Positions 17,211-35,363 of a stretch of DNA of 39,409 nucleotides are shown piece after piece. Origin of the DNA: Streptomyces sp. NRRL B-1347. Lineage in GTDB: Bacteria; Actinomycetota; Actinomycetes; Streptomycetales; Streptomycetaceae. The stretch is taken from the NCBI RefSeq assembly GCF_000720325.1, contig NZ_JOJM01000073.1, positions 1 to 39,409 on the forward strand, in the 5' to 3' direction. Position 1 is the first letter of the stretch. Every line of letters begins with the position of its first letter. Under the pieces are notes generated by a model. That model had not been told where the DNA came from and searched no databases. It worked only from the letters and a program-made list of their open reading frames with translations. The position numbers and the translations under genes were made by a program.

Positions 17211-18517
17211 CGCTCGACGGCGGCACCCGGCTGGTGCCCGAGGGCGCGGTGGCGCCGTGGCCGCACATCGTCGACGCGGACCGCAAGGCCGTGCTCGACG
17301 CCCTGGACGCGGCGACGCCCTGGCACTGGCCGATGCGGGCGGTGCGGGAGCTGGAGGAGGCGTGGGGGGAGTACACCTCCATGCCGTACGTCCTCGCCGC
17401 CAACTCCGGTACGGCCGCCCTGCACATGGCGATCGCCGCCGCGGGCATCGAACCGGGCGACGAGGTGCTCGTGCCCGCCGACACCTTTCTGGCCTCGGCG
17501 TCGTGCGTGCTCCAGGCCAACGCGATCCCCGTCTTCGTCGACACCGACATCGACACGTTCACCCTCGACCCCGCGCGGATCGAGGAGCGGATCACCCCTC
17601 GTACGCGCGCGATCATCGCCGTCGACCTGAACGGGCTGCCCGCCGACTACGACGCCCTGCGAGCCGTCGCCGACCGGCACGGCCTGATCCTCATCGAGGA
17701 CGCGGCCCAGGCGCACGGCGCCACCTACCGGGGGCGGCAGGCGGGTTCGCTCGGCACGATGAGCGGGGCCAGCCTCAACGGTTCGAAGACGCTCTCGGCG
17801 CTCGGCGAGGGCGGCCTCTTCGCCACCCGGGACGAGGAGCAGTTCAAGCTCGCCCGCCGGGTGCTGATGTTCGGCGAGGAACTGCCGGGCCAGGGGCGGG
17901 ACTACAACGCCCGCATCATGGGCTGGAACTACCGCATCGACGTGCTCGCCGCGGCCTTCGCCCGCTCCCAGCTCCTGCGGCTGCCGGAGATGACCCGCGC
18001 CCGCGAGGCCAACGGCGCGGCGCTCACCGCGGCCCTTGCCGGAGTGCCGGGCATCCGTCCGCCGGTCGTCCCGGAGGGCCGCACGCACGTCTACTTCTTC
18101 TACCCGCTCCTGGTCGTGCCGGAGGAACTCGGCCTCGACCCGGCCGACGTACCCGTGGAGGCGTTTCGCGACGCCCTCGAAGAGGCCGTGAACGCCGAGG
18201 GCCTCGGCATCATGCGCTGGCAGCCGCAACCGGTCCCGGCGCAGACCCTCTTCCAGGACCTGCGCGGATACGGCAGGGGCTGCCCGTGGACCTGCGGCCA
18301 CGCCGCCCCCGGGCACGCGTACCGGCCGGAGGAGTATCCGGTGAGCGAGGAGATCTGCCAGCGTCGGCTCGTCCTCGGCCAGAGCTTCAGCTCCCTGGGC
18401 CCGCCGAACGACGAGCGGACCATGCGGCTCTTCGCCGACGTCTTCCACAAGGTCCTGGTGGAGGAGCGGGATTCCCTGCTGGCACGGGCACGGCGCAGAG
18501 CGGTTGACTCCCCGTAG
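17204..18517 (+). CDS. DegT/DnrJ/EryC1/StrS-family PLP-dependent aminotransferase
   Basis: A 437-aa sugar-type aminotransferase. G-T-A-A-L-H-M-A-I-A binds the PLP phosphate region, D-A-A-Q-A-H-G-A is the ring-facing Asp motif near 166-173, and the Schiff-base lysine is K195 in L-N-G-S-K-T-L-S, followed by G-E-G-G. The C-terminal part is longer than in simple sugar aminotransferases and includes G-R-G-C-P-W-T-C-G-H. From memory this is reminiscent of scyllo-inosose aminotransferases (StsC group), but I cannot confirm that. The ATG at 17204 overlaps the epimerase stop. The reaction is transfer of an amino group, usually from glutamine or glutamate, onto a keto sugar or cyclitol. An MFS transporter follows in the same direction. 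Confidence 0.88.
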   Translation: MLALDGGTRLVPEGAVAPWPHIVDADRKAVLDALDAATPWHWPMRAVRELEEAWGEYTSMPYVLAANSGTAALHMAIAAAGIEPGDEVLVPADTFLASASCVLQANAIPVFVDTDIDTFTLDPARIEERITPRTRAIIAVDLNGLPADYDALRAVADRHGLILIEDAAQAHGATYRGRQAGSLGTMSGASLNGSKTLSALGEGGLFATRDEEQFKLARRVLMFGEELPGQGRDYNARIMGWNYRIDVLAAAFARSQLLRLPEMTRAREANGAALTAALAGVPGIRPPVVPEGRTHVYFFYPLLVVPEELGLDPADVPVEAFRDALEEAVNAEGLGIMRWQPQPVPAQTLFQDLRGYGRGCPWTCGHAAPGHAYRPEEYPVSEEICQRRLVLGQSFSSLGPPNDERTMRLFADVFHKVLVEERDSLLARARRRAVDSP

Positions 18518-18554
18518 CGGCACAGGACGAGCTCAGGAAAGGACCCGTACGCCG

Positions 18555-19793
18555 ATGGGGCAGAAGCCGGACGGGGCGCCACCGGACAGGACGGAGCACC
18601 CACCCCTGAAACCCCCGGACACACACCTCCACCCGAGCCCCCACCCCGCAGCCCGCCTGAGAGCGATGCGGCTGGCCGTGAGCACGGTCTTCTTCGTCAC
18701 CGGTGCCGCCTTCGCCACCTGGGCCGCCCGCGTCCCCGCGGTCCAGGACCGGCTCGACCTCTCCGCGGGGCAGCTCGCGGTGGCGCTGGTGGGCCTGAGC
18801 GGCGGGGCCTTCGTCGGCCTGCCGCTGGTGGGCGGCCTGGTGGCCCGGTACGGCAGCCGCACGGTGCTCTGCGTCGGCATGGCCGTCTACCTGGCGGCGC
18901 TCGCCGGGCTCGCCTTCGTGCCGGGGCTCGCCCTGCTCACGGCGGCCCTCGCGCTGTTCGCGTGCGGGAACACCGCCGTCGACGTGGCGATGAACACCCA
19001 GGGCGTCCTGGTCGAACGGGCCTACGCGCGGCCGGTGCTCGGCGGCTTCCACGCGATGTTCAGCCTCGGCGGCATCGTGGGGGCGGGCGTCGGCGGCCTC
19101 GTGGCGTCGGCGGGCGTGGGCACCGGGCCGCACTTCGCCGTCACCGCGGTGGTGCTGTGCGCGGTGGCGGCCTGGGCGGCGACCGCCCTCGTGCCCGAGC
19201 CGCGGCGGACGGAGCGGGCGGCGGAGGACTCCGGCCCGCTCCTGGCCCTGCCCGGCCCCGGCCTGTGGATCCCCGGCCTCGTCGCGTTCTGCGCGCTGAT
19301 GGGGGAGGGCGTCGTGAACGACTGGGGCGCGGTCTACCTGCACGAGGTGACGGGCGCGTCCGCGGGCCTCGCCGGCGTGGGCTTCGCCGTCTTCTCCGCC
19401 GGGATGGTCGTCGGCCGGCTCTCCGCCGACCGCGTCCGCTCCCGCGTCGGTACGACCCGCTTCACGCTCGGCTGCGCGACGGTCGCCGGGGTGGGCGCGC
19501 TGATCCCGATCACCTCACCCACGGTCCTCGCCGGCTTCCTCGGCTACGGCCTCCTCGGTCTGGGCATGGCCGCCGTCATCCCCGTCGTCTTCAGCCACGC
19601 CGCCGACCTCAACCCCGAACGCCCCGGCCCCGCCATCGCCGCCGTCTCCGCGGTCGGCTACGTCGGCTTCCTGGCGGGCCCGCCCATCATCGGCGCCCTC
19701 ACCGAATCCACCACCCTCCGCACAGCGATGCTGGTCCTCCCGGCCCTCATGGCGACGATGGCGGTCCTGGCGACCCGCCTGAGGGGCCGCTGA
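18555..19793 (+). CDS. MFS transporter (YbjJ-like)
   Basis: A 412-aa integral membrane protein with about 12 hydrophobic segments and an intervening hydrophilic loop near the middle (R-R-T-E-R-A-A-E-D-S). The start of the membrane part, W-A-A-R-V-P-A-V-Q-D-R-L, followed by L-V-A-R-Y-G-S-R, fits the YbjJ-like branch of the major facilitator superfamily. The N-terminal ~35 residues are proline-rich and cytoplasmic. ATG at 18555 follows AGGAAAGGA at a rather long distance; a shorter start at ATG 18666, right before the first helix, is possible. It is 37 bases downstream of the aminotransferase and co-directional, so it may export the product of that operon. Its cargo cannot be told from sequence. 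Confidence 0.85.
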   Translation: MGQKPDGAPPDRTEHPPLKPPDTHLHPSPHPAARLRAMRLAVSTVFFVTGAAFATWAARVPAVQDRLDLSAGQLAVALVGLSGGAFVGLPLVGGLVARYGSRTVLCVGMAVYLAALAGLAFVPGLALLTAALALFACGNTAVDVAMNTQGVLVERAYARPVLGGFHAMFSLGGIVGAGVGGLVASAGVGTGPHFAVTAVVLCAVAAWAATALVPEPRRTERAAEDSGPLLALPGPGLWIPGLVAFCALMGEGVVNDWGAVYLHEVTGASAGLAGVGFAVFSAGMVVGRLSADRVRSRVGTTRFTLGCATVAGVGALIPITSPTVLAGFLGYGLLGLGMAAVIPVVFSHAADLNPERPGPAIAAVSAVGYVGFLAGPPIIGALTESTTLRTAMLVLPALMATMAVLATRLRGR

Positions 19794-19857
19794 CAGTTAC
19801 AGGAAGATCACCGATACGAGCAGAAGCTGGGCTGCGGTCTGTGATCAACGGCTGAGG

Positions 19858-19884
19858 CGGTGCCGAAGTACGCTTCCGGCACCG
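19858..19884. terminator. Hairpin between the MFS gene and the next gene
   Basis: CGGTGCCG at 19858-19865 pairs perfectly with CGGCACCG at 19877-19884. It is 65 bases after the MFS stop and 28 bases before the next start, so it could end the first transcript or sit in the leader of the second. Confidence 0.55.
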
Positions 19885-19912
19885 TTCGCCCTCTTTCCAG
19901 GAGTACCTGACT

Positions 19913-20740
19913 GTGTTTCCCTCCACCGTCGTCGTCGGTCTGCATGGGACCCTGCATCGGCATCCGTGGTTCGACCGGGTGGGGACGCGGGACGCCGATG
20001 CCGAGGGCTCCGTCGAGGAGGAACTCCTCTTCCTCGCCGTCGACCGGGCCGGTTCCTACGGCTGGCGGACCATGGGCGGTCTGCTGCACGAGGACGGCGA
20101 GGTCACGGCCGAGCACGAGCCGACGGCGTGGGCCCACGAAGACGTCGGCGGCGACTGGACGCAGGACGGCGCGGTGCATCAGCTGGCGTGGCTCGGGGCG
20201 GGGGTGAGCACCGACCCGCCGCGGCCGGGGGTTCCCGTCCGGCCGATCGCCCTGGTGCTGTCCGAGGCCCTGGCCCGCGTGGGGGCGGTGACGTTCACGG
20301 GTCTGCACGCCCTGCTTCCGTTGGAGGCGACCGAGCGCGACACGGCCTTCCACCAGATCGAGCTGGTGCCGTGGTTCGACCTGGCCGATCCGGATGCCCG
20401 GTACGAGGTGGTGGTGACCGTCTCCTGCCGTCCCGGCGAGGGCGGAGCGGACGAGCACGATGCGGCGGCCCTGCGCGAGGCGGTACGGGAGAGGGCGCAG
20501 GACGCGGTCGACGTCTTCGAGAAGGTGGCGGACGGCGAGCTTCCGGGCCTTGCCCTCGATCTCGGCCGGTCGGCGCACACCGACGGGATGCGCGAGGTGA
20601 TCCGGTTCGGCTGCGGCACGCGCGAGTGGTCGCCGGACATCGCCGTGTGGCTGGTGGAGATGACCGCGGAGGCTCTGCGCGACGCGGGGCGACTGGCTCC
20701 GGTGGTCGTCACGGCGTCACTGGCGGGCTCGCCCGCGTAG
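19913..20740 (+). CDS. Hypothetical cytoplasmic protein
   Basis: A 275-aa protein with no signal peptide or membrane segment; I do not recognise a family. It is rich in acidic residues and tryptophan, with W-F-D-R-V-G near the start, W-R-T-M-G-G, and a helical part around 175-205 (A-L-R-E-A-V-R-E-R-A-Q-D-A-V). Codon use is normal for the window, so it is a genuine gene. The GTG at 19913 follows AGGAG by about nine bases. It stands alone: a hairpin lies before it and a very strong 47-base hairpin directly after it. No function is proposed. Confidence 0.75.
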   Translation: MFPSTVVVGLHGTLHRHPWFDRVGTRDADAEGSVEEELLFLAVDRAGSYGWRTMGGLLHEDGEVTAEHEPTAWAHEDVGGDWTQDGAVHQLAWLGAGVSTDPPRPGVPVRPIALVLSEALARVGAVTFTGLHALLPLEATERDTAFHQIELVPWFDLADPDARYEVVVTVSCRPGEGGADEHDAAALREAVRERAQDAVDVFEKVADGELPGLALDLGRSAHTDGMREVIRFGCGTREWSPDIAVWLVEMTAEALRDAGRLAPVVVTASLAGSPA

Positions 20741-20751
20741 TCAGGCCGTGA

Positions 20752-20798
20752 GTGCTTCGTCTGTCCGGCTCCCACGAGAGGAGCGGACAGACGAGCAC
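20752..20798 (+). terminator. Long hairpin terminator after the hypothetical gene
   Basis: The arm 20752-20772 pairs with 20780-20798 with only small mismatches around the seven-base loop CACGAGA. The core is CGTCTGTCCG facing the GGACAGACG side. It lies 12 bases after the stop codon. Confidence 0.85.
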
Positions 20799-21281
20799 GG
20801 ACTGCTCTACGACTGTTTCCGGGCGCGCGAGCGGCGCCGCGCCGGGGGTGCGACGCCGCAGAGCCCCGAGACGGAAGTCAGCGTGATACGGAGATACGGC
20901 GCCTTCTCCGGTCAGCAGCGTGAGTCGACAGAGCTCACCTGGTTGTTGTGGGCGGAATTCAGGTTGCCCTTGAACCAGCCGGGCATGGGGCCCGTGAATT
21001 TCAGGCACAGGTTCTGGAGACGCCGGCATCATCCGAGGCCGAAGGCGTTCGGCAGGGGTTTGCTCCGCGCGCGCAGCATGCACAGCGGCGGTCGAGGGAG
21101 CGAGGACTCTATGGGCCTTCAGTGGGTATGCAGTTGTCGCGCGAGGACCCGGCTTTCCGTCCGCTGTGGGCGCTGGCCGAGTGAAGCCCGTGGACTGGAG
21201 GCTGGCCGGCCCGGAACTCCGGAAGCGCCAGGAGCGGCAGGGGTGGTGCACGGACCTGGAGAAGCCTGAGGGGTGAGGGGC
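20799..21281. pseudogene. Degenerate stretch with coding remnants upstream of the DUF6221-like gene
   Basis: No full gene can be supported. A fragment ending at 21184 reads M-Q-L-S-R-E-D-P-A-F-R-P-L-W-A-L-A-E from ATG 21128; its tail loosely resembles the end of MmyB-like XRE regulators. A 28-aa frame at 21190-21276 (GTG start) has coding-like codon use, M-D-W-R-L-A-G-P-E-L-R-K-R-Q, and ends just before the next gene. Both could be decayed pieces of small regulator or phage-type genes. Confidence 0.3.
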
Positions 21282-21599
21282 GTGGATGAGCTCGTGCAGT
21301 GGCTGTACATCCGACTCGACGAGGAGACCGCCCGCCAGCGCGACCGATTCGAGCAGTGGCATCGCCGTGACTGCGAGCTGCCGCCCGACGCGGATCAGTC
21401 GGTCGTCGAGTGCTCGTGCGGCGTTCCGCGGCAGATCCTGATCGAGATCGAGGCCAAGCGGCGCATCATCGAGCTCAACCTGCGGGTCTGGCGGCACGCG
21501 GAGAACGCGCAGAGCGCCGCCGTCGCGTGGACGACGGTCCGCCTCCTCGCCCAGCCGTACGCCAACCGGCTGGGCTATCTGGAGGAGTGGCAGACGTAG
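21282..21599 (+). CDS. DUF6221-like small protein
   Basis: A 105-aa protein. The start M-D-E-L-V-Q-W-L and the end L-A-Q-P-Y-A-N-R-L-G-Y-L-E-E-W match my memory of streptomycete DUF6221 proteins. The middle has I-E-A-K-R-R-I-I-E-L as in that family, but the usual N-terminal glycine-rich part is short. Two cysteines lie close together in V-E-C-S-C-G-V-P. GTG at 21282 is chosen because it begins the family-like sequence; a GTG at 21273 is also in frame, and GAGGGG is unusually close. Function is unknown; such genes are common near phage-derived or accessory DNA. A hairpin follows at 21879. Confidence 0.6.
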   Translation: MDELVQWLYIRLDEETARQRDRFEQWHRRDCELPPDADQSVVECSCGVPRQILIEIEAKRRIIELNLRVWRHAENAQSAAVAWTTVRLLAQPYANRLGYLEEWQT

Positions 21600-22117
21600 C
21601 CACGCGCGGCCGAGGCGGCCCGGCCAGCAGAGGCCGCGTTTTCGCCTCCACGCCCGCGAGGCCGGCCAGGGCCTGGAGGGGCCACCCGAGCAGCACTTCG
21701 TCCCGGCCTGGCCCGCCGGACACGTGCCGGAGGTCCGGCATCGGCCTCAGACCGCGGCCGAAAGTAGGGCCCGCTCGGCCTTCCCTCAAGGCAGGGTCCT
21801 CCTTCCCGGGCAGACGGCAACCAGGTGCAGTGCCTGATGCCACACGTTCCTCTGGGGCGGGAGCGATGCCATGAGGAGGCAGGCCCGCACATTCTCGCTC
21901 CGGGCCTGCGTCCGGCTCCGCCCTGAGCGCATCCTCCCTCATGCGCGGAGCCCGGCTCCCTATCCTCGGGGTCCTCGGGTCGTGCCGCAGGTGGCGAGGA
22001 GATGAACCAGACGCAGAACGCTCGTACCCAAGCGGACCGGGCGGGGATGGCGTAGCTTGCGCAGGGCAAGAAAGCATCAAGGCCAGGTCACCGTCCCCTG
22101 CCGATCGGAGGCCCACC
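21600..22117. other. Non-coding gap before the ANTAR gene, with one hairpin
   Basis: No gene is accepted here; open frames on both strands lack family features. GCAGGCCCG at 21879-21887 pairs perfectly with 21901-21909 and may be a terminator. The promoter of the ANTAR gene should lie in 21950-22100 but is not clear. Confidence 0.4.
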
Positions 22118-22465
22118 GTGCCGTTCGCCGCTCCCCACGAGCCCGAGCCCGGGGCCCTCACAGACCAGGTTCAGGAACTCCAGGACCACGTGGAACAGCT
22201 CCAGCACGCCGTGCACTCGCACGCGGTCATCGACCAAGCCATCGGTGTCGTCCTCGCGGTCGGCAAGCTGACACCTGAGGAAGCCTGGGACGTACTGCGC
22301 GAGATCTCCATGCGCAGCAACACCAAGCTGCGCATCGTGGCCGAACACCTGGTCCTCTGGTGCCGCACCGACGACCTGCCCGCCGCGCTCCGCACCGAAC
22401 TGCAACGGCAGTTGATGATTCGCAACGCAGCCTCCGCGAGATCAACCAGGCCGTCACCCGTCTGA
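22118..22465 (+). CDS. ANTAR-domain protein (putative RNA-binding antiterminator)
   Basis: A 115-aa protein. The N-terminal coiled coil (L-T-D-Q-V-Q-E-L-Q-D-H-V-E-Q-L-Q) leads into an ANTAR domain at about 38-95. Its conserved features are I-D-Q-A-I-G-V-V-L, E-E-A-W-D-V-L-R-E-I-S and N-T-K-L-R-I-V-A-E. ANTAR domains bind paired hairpins in leader RNA and prevent termination. No receiver or GAF sensor domain is attached, so activity may be set by partner proteins. GTG at 22118 follows GGAGG by seven bases. It converges on the lipoprotein gene with only 23 bases between. Targets are unknown. Confidence 0.85.
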   Translation: MPFAAPHEPEPGALTDQVQELQDHVEQLQHAVHSHAVIDQAIGVVLAVGKLTPEEAWDVLREISMRSNTKLRIVAEHLVLWCRTDDLPAALRTELQRQLMIRNAASARSTRPSPV

Positions 22466-22488
22466 TGTCCGGTCCTCTCGGCATGCGC

Positions 22489-23094
22489 TCAATCCAACGG
22501 TGCGTGCCGCAGCTTCTTCTGGATATTCGCTCGGATGTCCTTGGATCCGATGACGGCAAACGACCTGTGGCCACTGCGCGGCTGTCCCGCTGATATCGCT
22601 CCACGTGACTTCGAAACCCGCACGGAGCCGTGGGTGTCGTATTCGACAACCATGGAGGTCTGGCTGCAGGAAAGCGAGACCCATGGGATGGATCGACTGG
22701 ATCCGGACATGGACGAGCTGAAGTGAGGGCCACCCGGGAGGCGTGTGCTTCCTTCCGCGTCCTCCTTGGGCCATGCGGATTCCATTGCTATGGGGTTGTT
22801 CTTCCTGGCGTCGGTCACCAGGATTCCGCACCTTGTGCCCGTCACGTAGGCCACAAGTCGATTCGCTCCGAGGCGGAGCTCCCCGACCGGGCGCGGGTGG
22901 CGCCCGCCTGAGGGCTTGGTGTCCAGATCCGCCAGCGGATCCCCCTCCAGGCTTATCTCGTCGAGGCTGCGCAGGGTCGTACTCGGCGAGGTGGGAGAGG
23001 GGGCGGACTTTTCATCGCTCTGTCCCGCCGTGCAAGCCGCGGCGGACAGTGAGAAGGCGAGGGCGATAGCCAGCGTTCGGGCGGTTCGTATCAC
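22489..23094 (-). CDS. Putative lipoprotein
   Basis: A 201-aa secreted protein. The signal is M-I-R-T-A-R, a hydrophobic core, then S-A-A-A-C with the lipidated Cys near residue 21. A serine/proline/threonine linker is followed by a soluble domain of about 150 residues that I do not recognise. It contains T-G-T-R-C-G-I-L-V-T-D-A-R and W-V-S-L-S-C-S, so a disulphide is possible. GTG at 23094 is chosen because it gives a normal-length signal peptide; a longer in-frame start at 23145 adds 17 residues before the signal and looks less likely. It would sit on the outer face of the membrane. It is divergent from the NRPS locus, and nothing ties it to peptide synthesis. Confidence 0.65.
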   Translation of the reverse strand: MIRTARTLAIALAFSLSAAACTAGQSDEKSAPSPTSPSTTLRSLDEISLEGDPLADLDTKPSGGRHPRPVGELRLGANRLVAYVTGTRCGILVTDARKNNPIAMESAWPKEDAEGSTRLPGGPHFSSSMSGSSRSIPWVSLSCSQTSMVVEYDTHGSVRVSKSRGAISAGQPRSGHRSFAVIGSKDIRANIQKKLRHAPLD

Positions 23095-23929
23095 TGGCAA
23101 AACCCTAACACTTGCTGTCGGAGGCGATGATTCCTGGCTGATCACATCACCTCCCCGCGCCAGTGGGTTTCATGGCATGAGCGGACCCTTATTCCGTTCC
23201 CTGGAAAGCGACTTGCTGGAAAGGCGTGCCGTCGCCGACAGGGGAGTCCGGGGCGGTGAGGGGGAATTGCCCCACACTCGTCGGAGCCGAGCCGGACCGG
23301 GGCGGCACGTGCCGCCGCTGCGTCCCCAGCAGGGGCAACCTGCCTGCCTACCCAGCTTCATAAGGCAGTAACCCTGCCCGTGACGTGGCAAGTCGCATGG
23401 GTGCTCGCACCGGTCAGACCATCGAGAAGCGCGGCGGCGCAGGGGCACAGTGGCACGGCGGCGCAGCGGCGCGCCGGAGGGCGGGCGAAGGCGGGCGAGG
23501 GTGCGCCGCCGTGCCGCGCGGTGGGGCCTGTTACCGCAGCCTCCCGCGGGCCGTCAATTGTCATTCCCCGGATTTAACCGTTCCTGTACAAGCTCTTCCG
23601 CCGGGTTAACTCGCCTATGTGTACCAGGTGTTTCGTGATGTCGGTCACGGTTGAACTTGATTCGCGTCCCACGTAGTGTGATCATCGCCGCCGAGAACGG
23701 GGGAAGTGCAGGCTGGTCGAGCGCCCTTCAACAGGCGCTTGAGTAACAGAACTTGGGGGATGTGCGGAGCCGTCACCATCGTGTGCAACGGCCCGCTTAC
23801 GGGGGATTTTGCCGCTCTGGCATGAAGTAAATGACCGCTGCCTGCTGTGTGTTCAGGCGCGGCTTGCTGTCTGTTTGGGCAGGTGTGTCCCCGCCCGCGT
23901 CCCTCTCCGTGCATGCCGAGAGGTGCAGT
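23095..23929. other. Long non-coding region upstream of mbtH with promoter and leader
   Basis: There is no credible gene in the first 550 bases, and the stretch 23420-23520 is extremely GC-rich. The last 240 bases are probably the transcribed leader of mbtH. It includes a hairpin at 23717-23742 (AGCGCC facing GGCGCT, extendable to nine pairs with one G-U) and a 21-codon frame at 23760-23825 starting M-C-G-A-V-T-I-V, whose ribosome-binding site touches the ATG and is therefore doubtful. Confidence 0.45.
23651..23679 (+). promoter_or_regulatory. Sigma-70 (HrdB)-type promoter candidate for the mbtH-NRPS operon
   Basis: TTGAAC at 23651-23656, a 17-base spacer, and TAGTGT at 23674-23679 fit the Streptomyces vegetative promoter pattern. 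Transcription would begin near 23686, leaving a leader of about 245 bases. The -35 overlaps the 9-mer TTGAACTTG that also occurs upstream of the PKS regulator. Confidence 0.55.
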
Positions 23930-24148
23930 GTGAGCAATCCATTCGAAGACAATGACGCCCAGTACCTGGTCCTGGTGAACGACGAGGGCCAGTACTCGCT
24001 CTGGCCTGCGGTGATCGATGTCCCCGCGGGCTGGGACCTGCGGTTCGGGCCGGATGCCAGACAGGCCTGCCTGGCCTATGTCGAGGCGAACTGGGGCGAT
24101 ATGCGCCCGCTGAGCCTGGTGCGTGATACGGAATCCGCGGGTTCCTGA
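23930..24148 (+). CDS. mbtH: MbtH-like protein (NRPS adenylation-domain partner)
   Basis: A 72-aa MbtH-like protein. Conserved features are N-P-F-E-D-N-D at the N-terminus, V-N-D-E-G-Q-Y-S-L-W25-P, P-A-G-W35, C-L-A-Y and N-W55-G-D-M-R-P-L-S-L; the three tryptophans are those known to form the docking surface. MbtH-like proteins bind A domains and are often essential for their folding or activity. GTG at 23930 is chosen because the protein then begins exactly like the family and GAGAGGTG precedes it; an ATG at 23831 would add 33 unrelated residues. It is first in the NRPS operon, and a hairpin separates it from the NRPS gene. Confidence 0.95.
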   Translation: MSNPFEDNDAQYLVLVNDEGQYSLWPAVIDVPAGWDLRFGPDARQACLAYVEANWGDMRPLSLVRDTESAGS

Positions 24149-24172
24149 GCGCGGGGCGATGCGGCGCGGCGG

Positions 24173-24193
24173 CAGTGGCGATTCGTGCCACTG
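24173..24193 (+). terminator. Hairpin between mbtH and the first NRPS gene (terminator or attenuator)
   Basis: CAGTGGC at 24173-24179 pairs perfectly with GCCACTG at 24187-24193, extendable outward through G/C pairs. It lies 25 bases after mbtH, so it may reduce read-through, making mbtH mRNA more abundant than NRPS mRNA. Confidence 0.6.
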
Positions 24194-24225
24194 TCGGCGC
24201 CGCCGTCGCCTGCGTCGCCTGTGCT

Positions 24226-24246
24226 TAATCAATTGTTCAATGATTA
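24226..24246. promoter_or_regulatory. AT-rich inverted repeat upstream of the first NRPS gene
   Basis: TAATCA at 24226-24231 faces TGATTA at 24241-24246. The centre contains TTGAAC on the minus strand (24240-24235), the same hexamer as in the PKS/regulator gap. The surrounding ~40 bases are the most AT-rich of the NRPS region, consistent with a promoter or operator. Confidence 0.45.
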
Positions 24247-24356
24247 GTTGGTTTTCATGCGCTCACTTTGTGGGGCGTACGCGTAGCCGTGTCTGCACAT
24301 GAATGGGCTCGCGTATGGACGAGTGGGCTTCAAGGGAATTTACGGGGGAGCTAGTC

Positions 24357-35359
<11,003 letters not shown>

Positions 35360-35363
<4 letters not shown>

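Noticed and set aside
20709..21497. Possible 262-aa minus-strand protein
   Set aside because: It overlaps the long hairpin terminator and the DUF6221-like gene, and its composition is non-coding.
23380..23577. Open frames in the very GC-rich stretch upstream of the NRPS promoter
   Set aside because: There is no ribosome-binding site or family-like sequence; open frames are expected by chance at this GC content.
23760..23825. 21-codon leader peptide frame before mbtH
   Set aside because: It is not listed as a gene because the G-rich site abuts the ATG with no proper spacing and the peptide shows no attenuation-type codon run. It is kept only as part of the leader observation.
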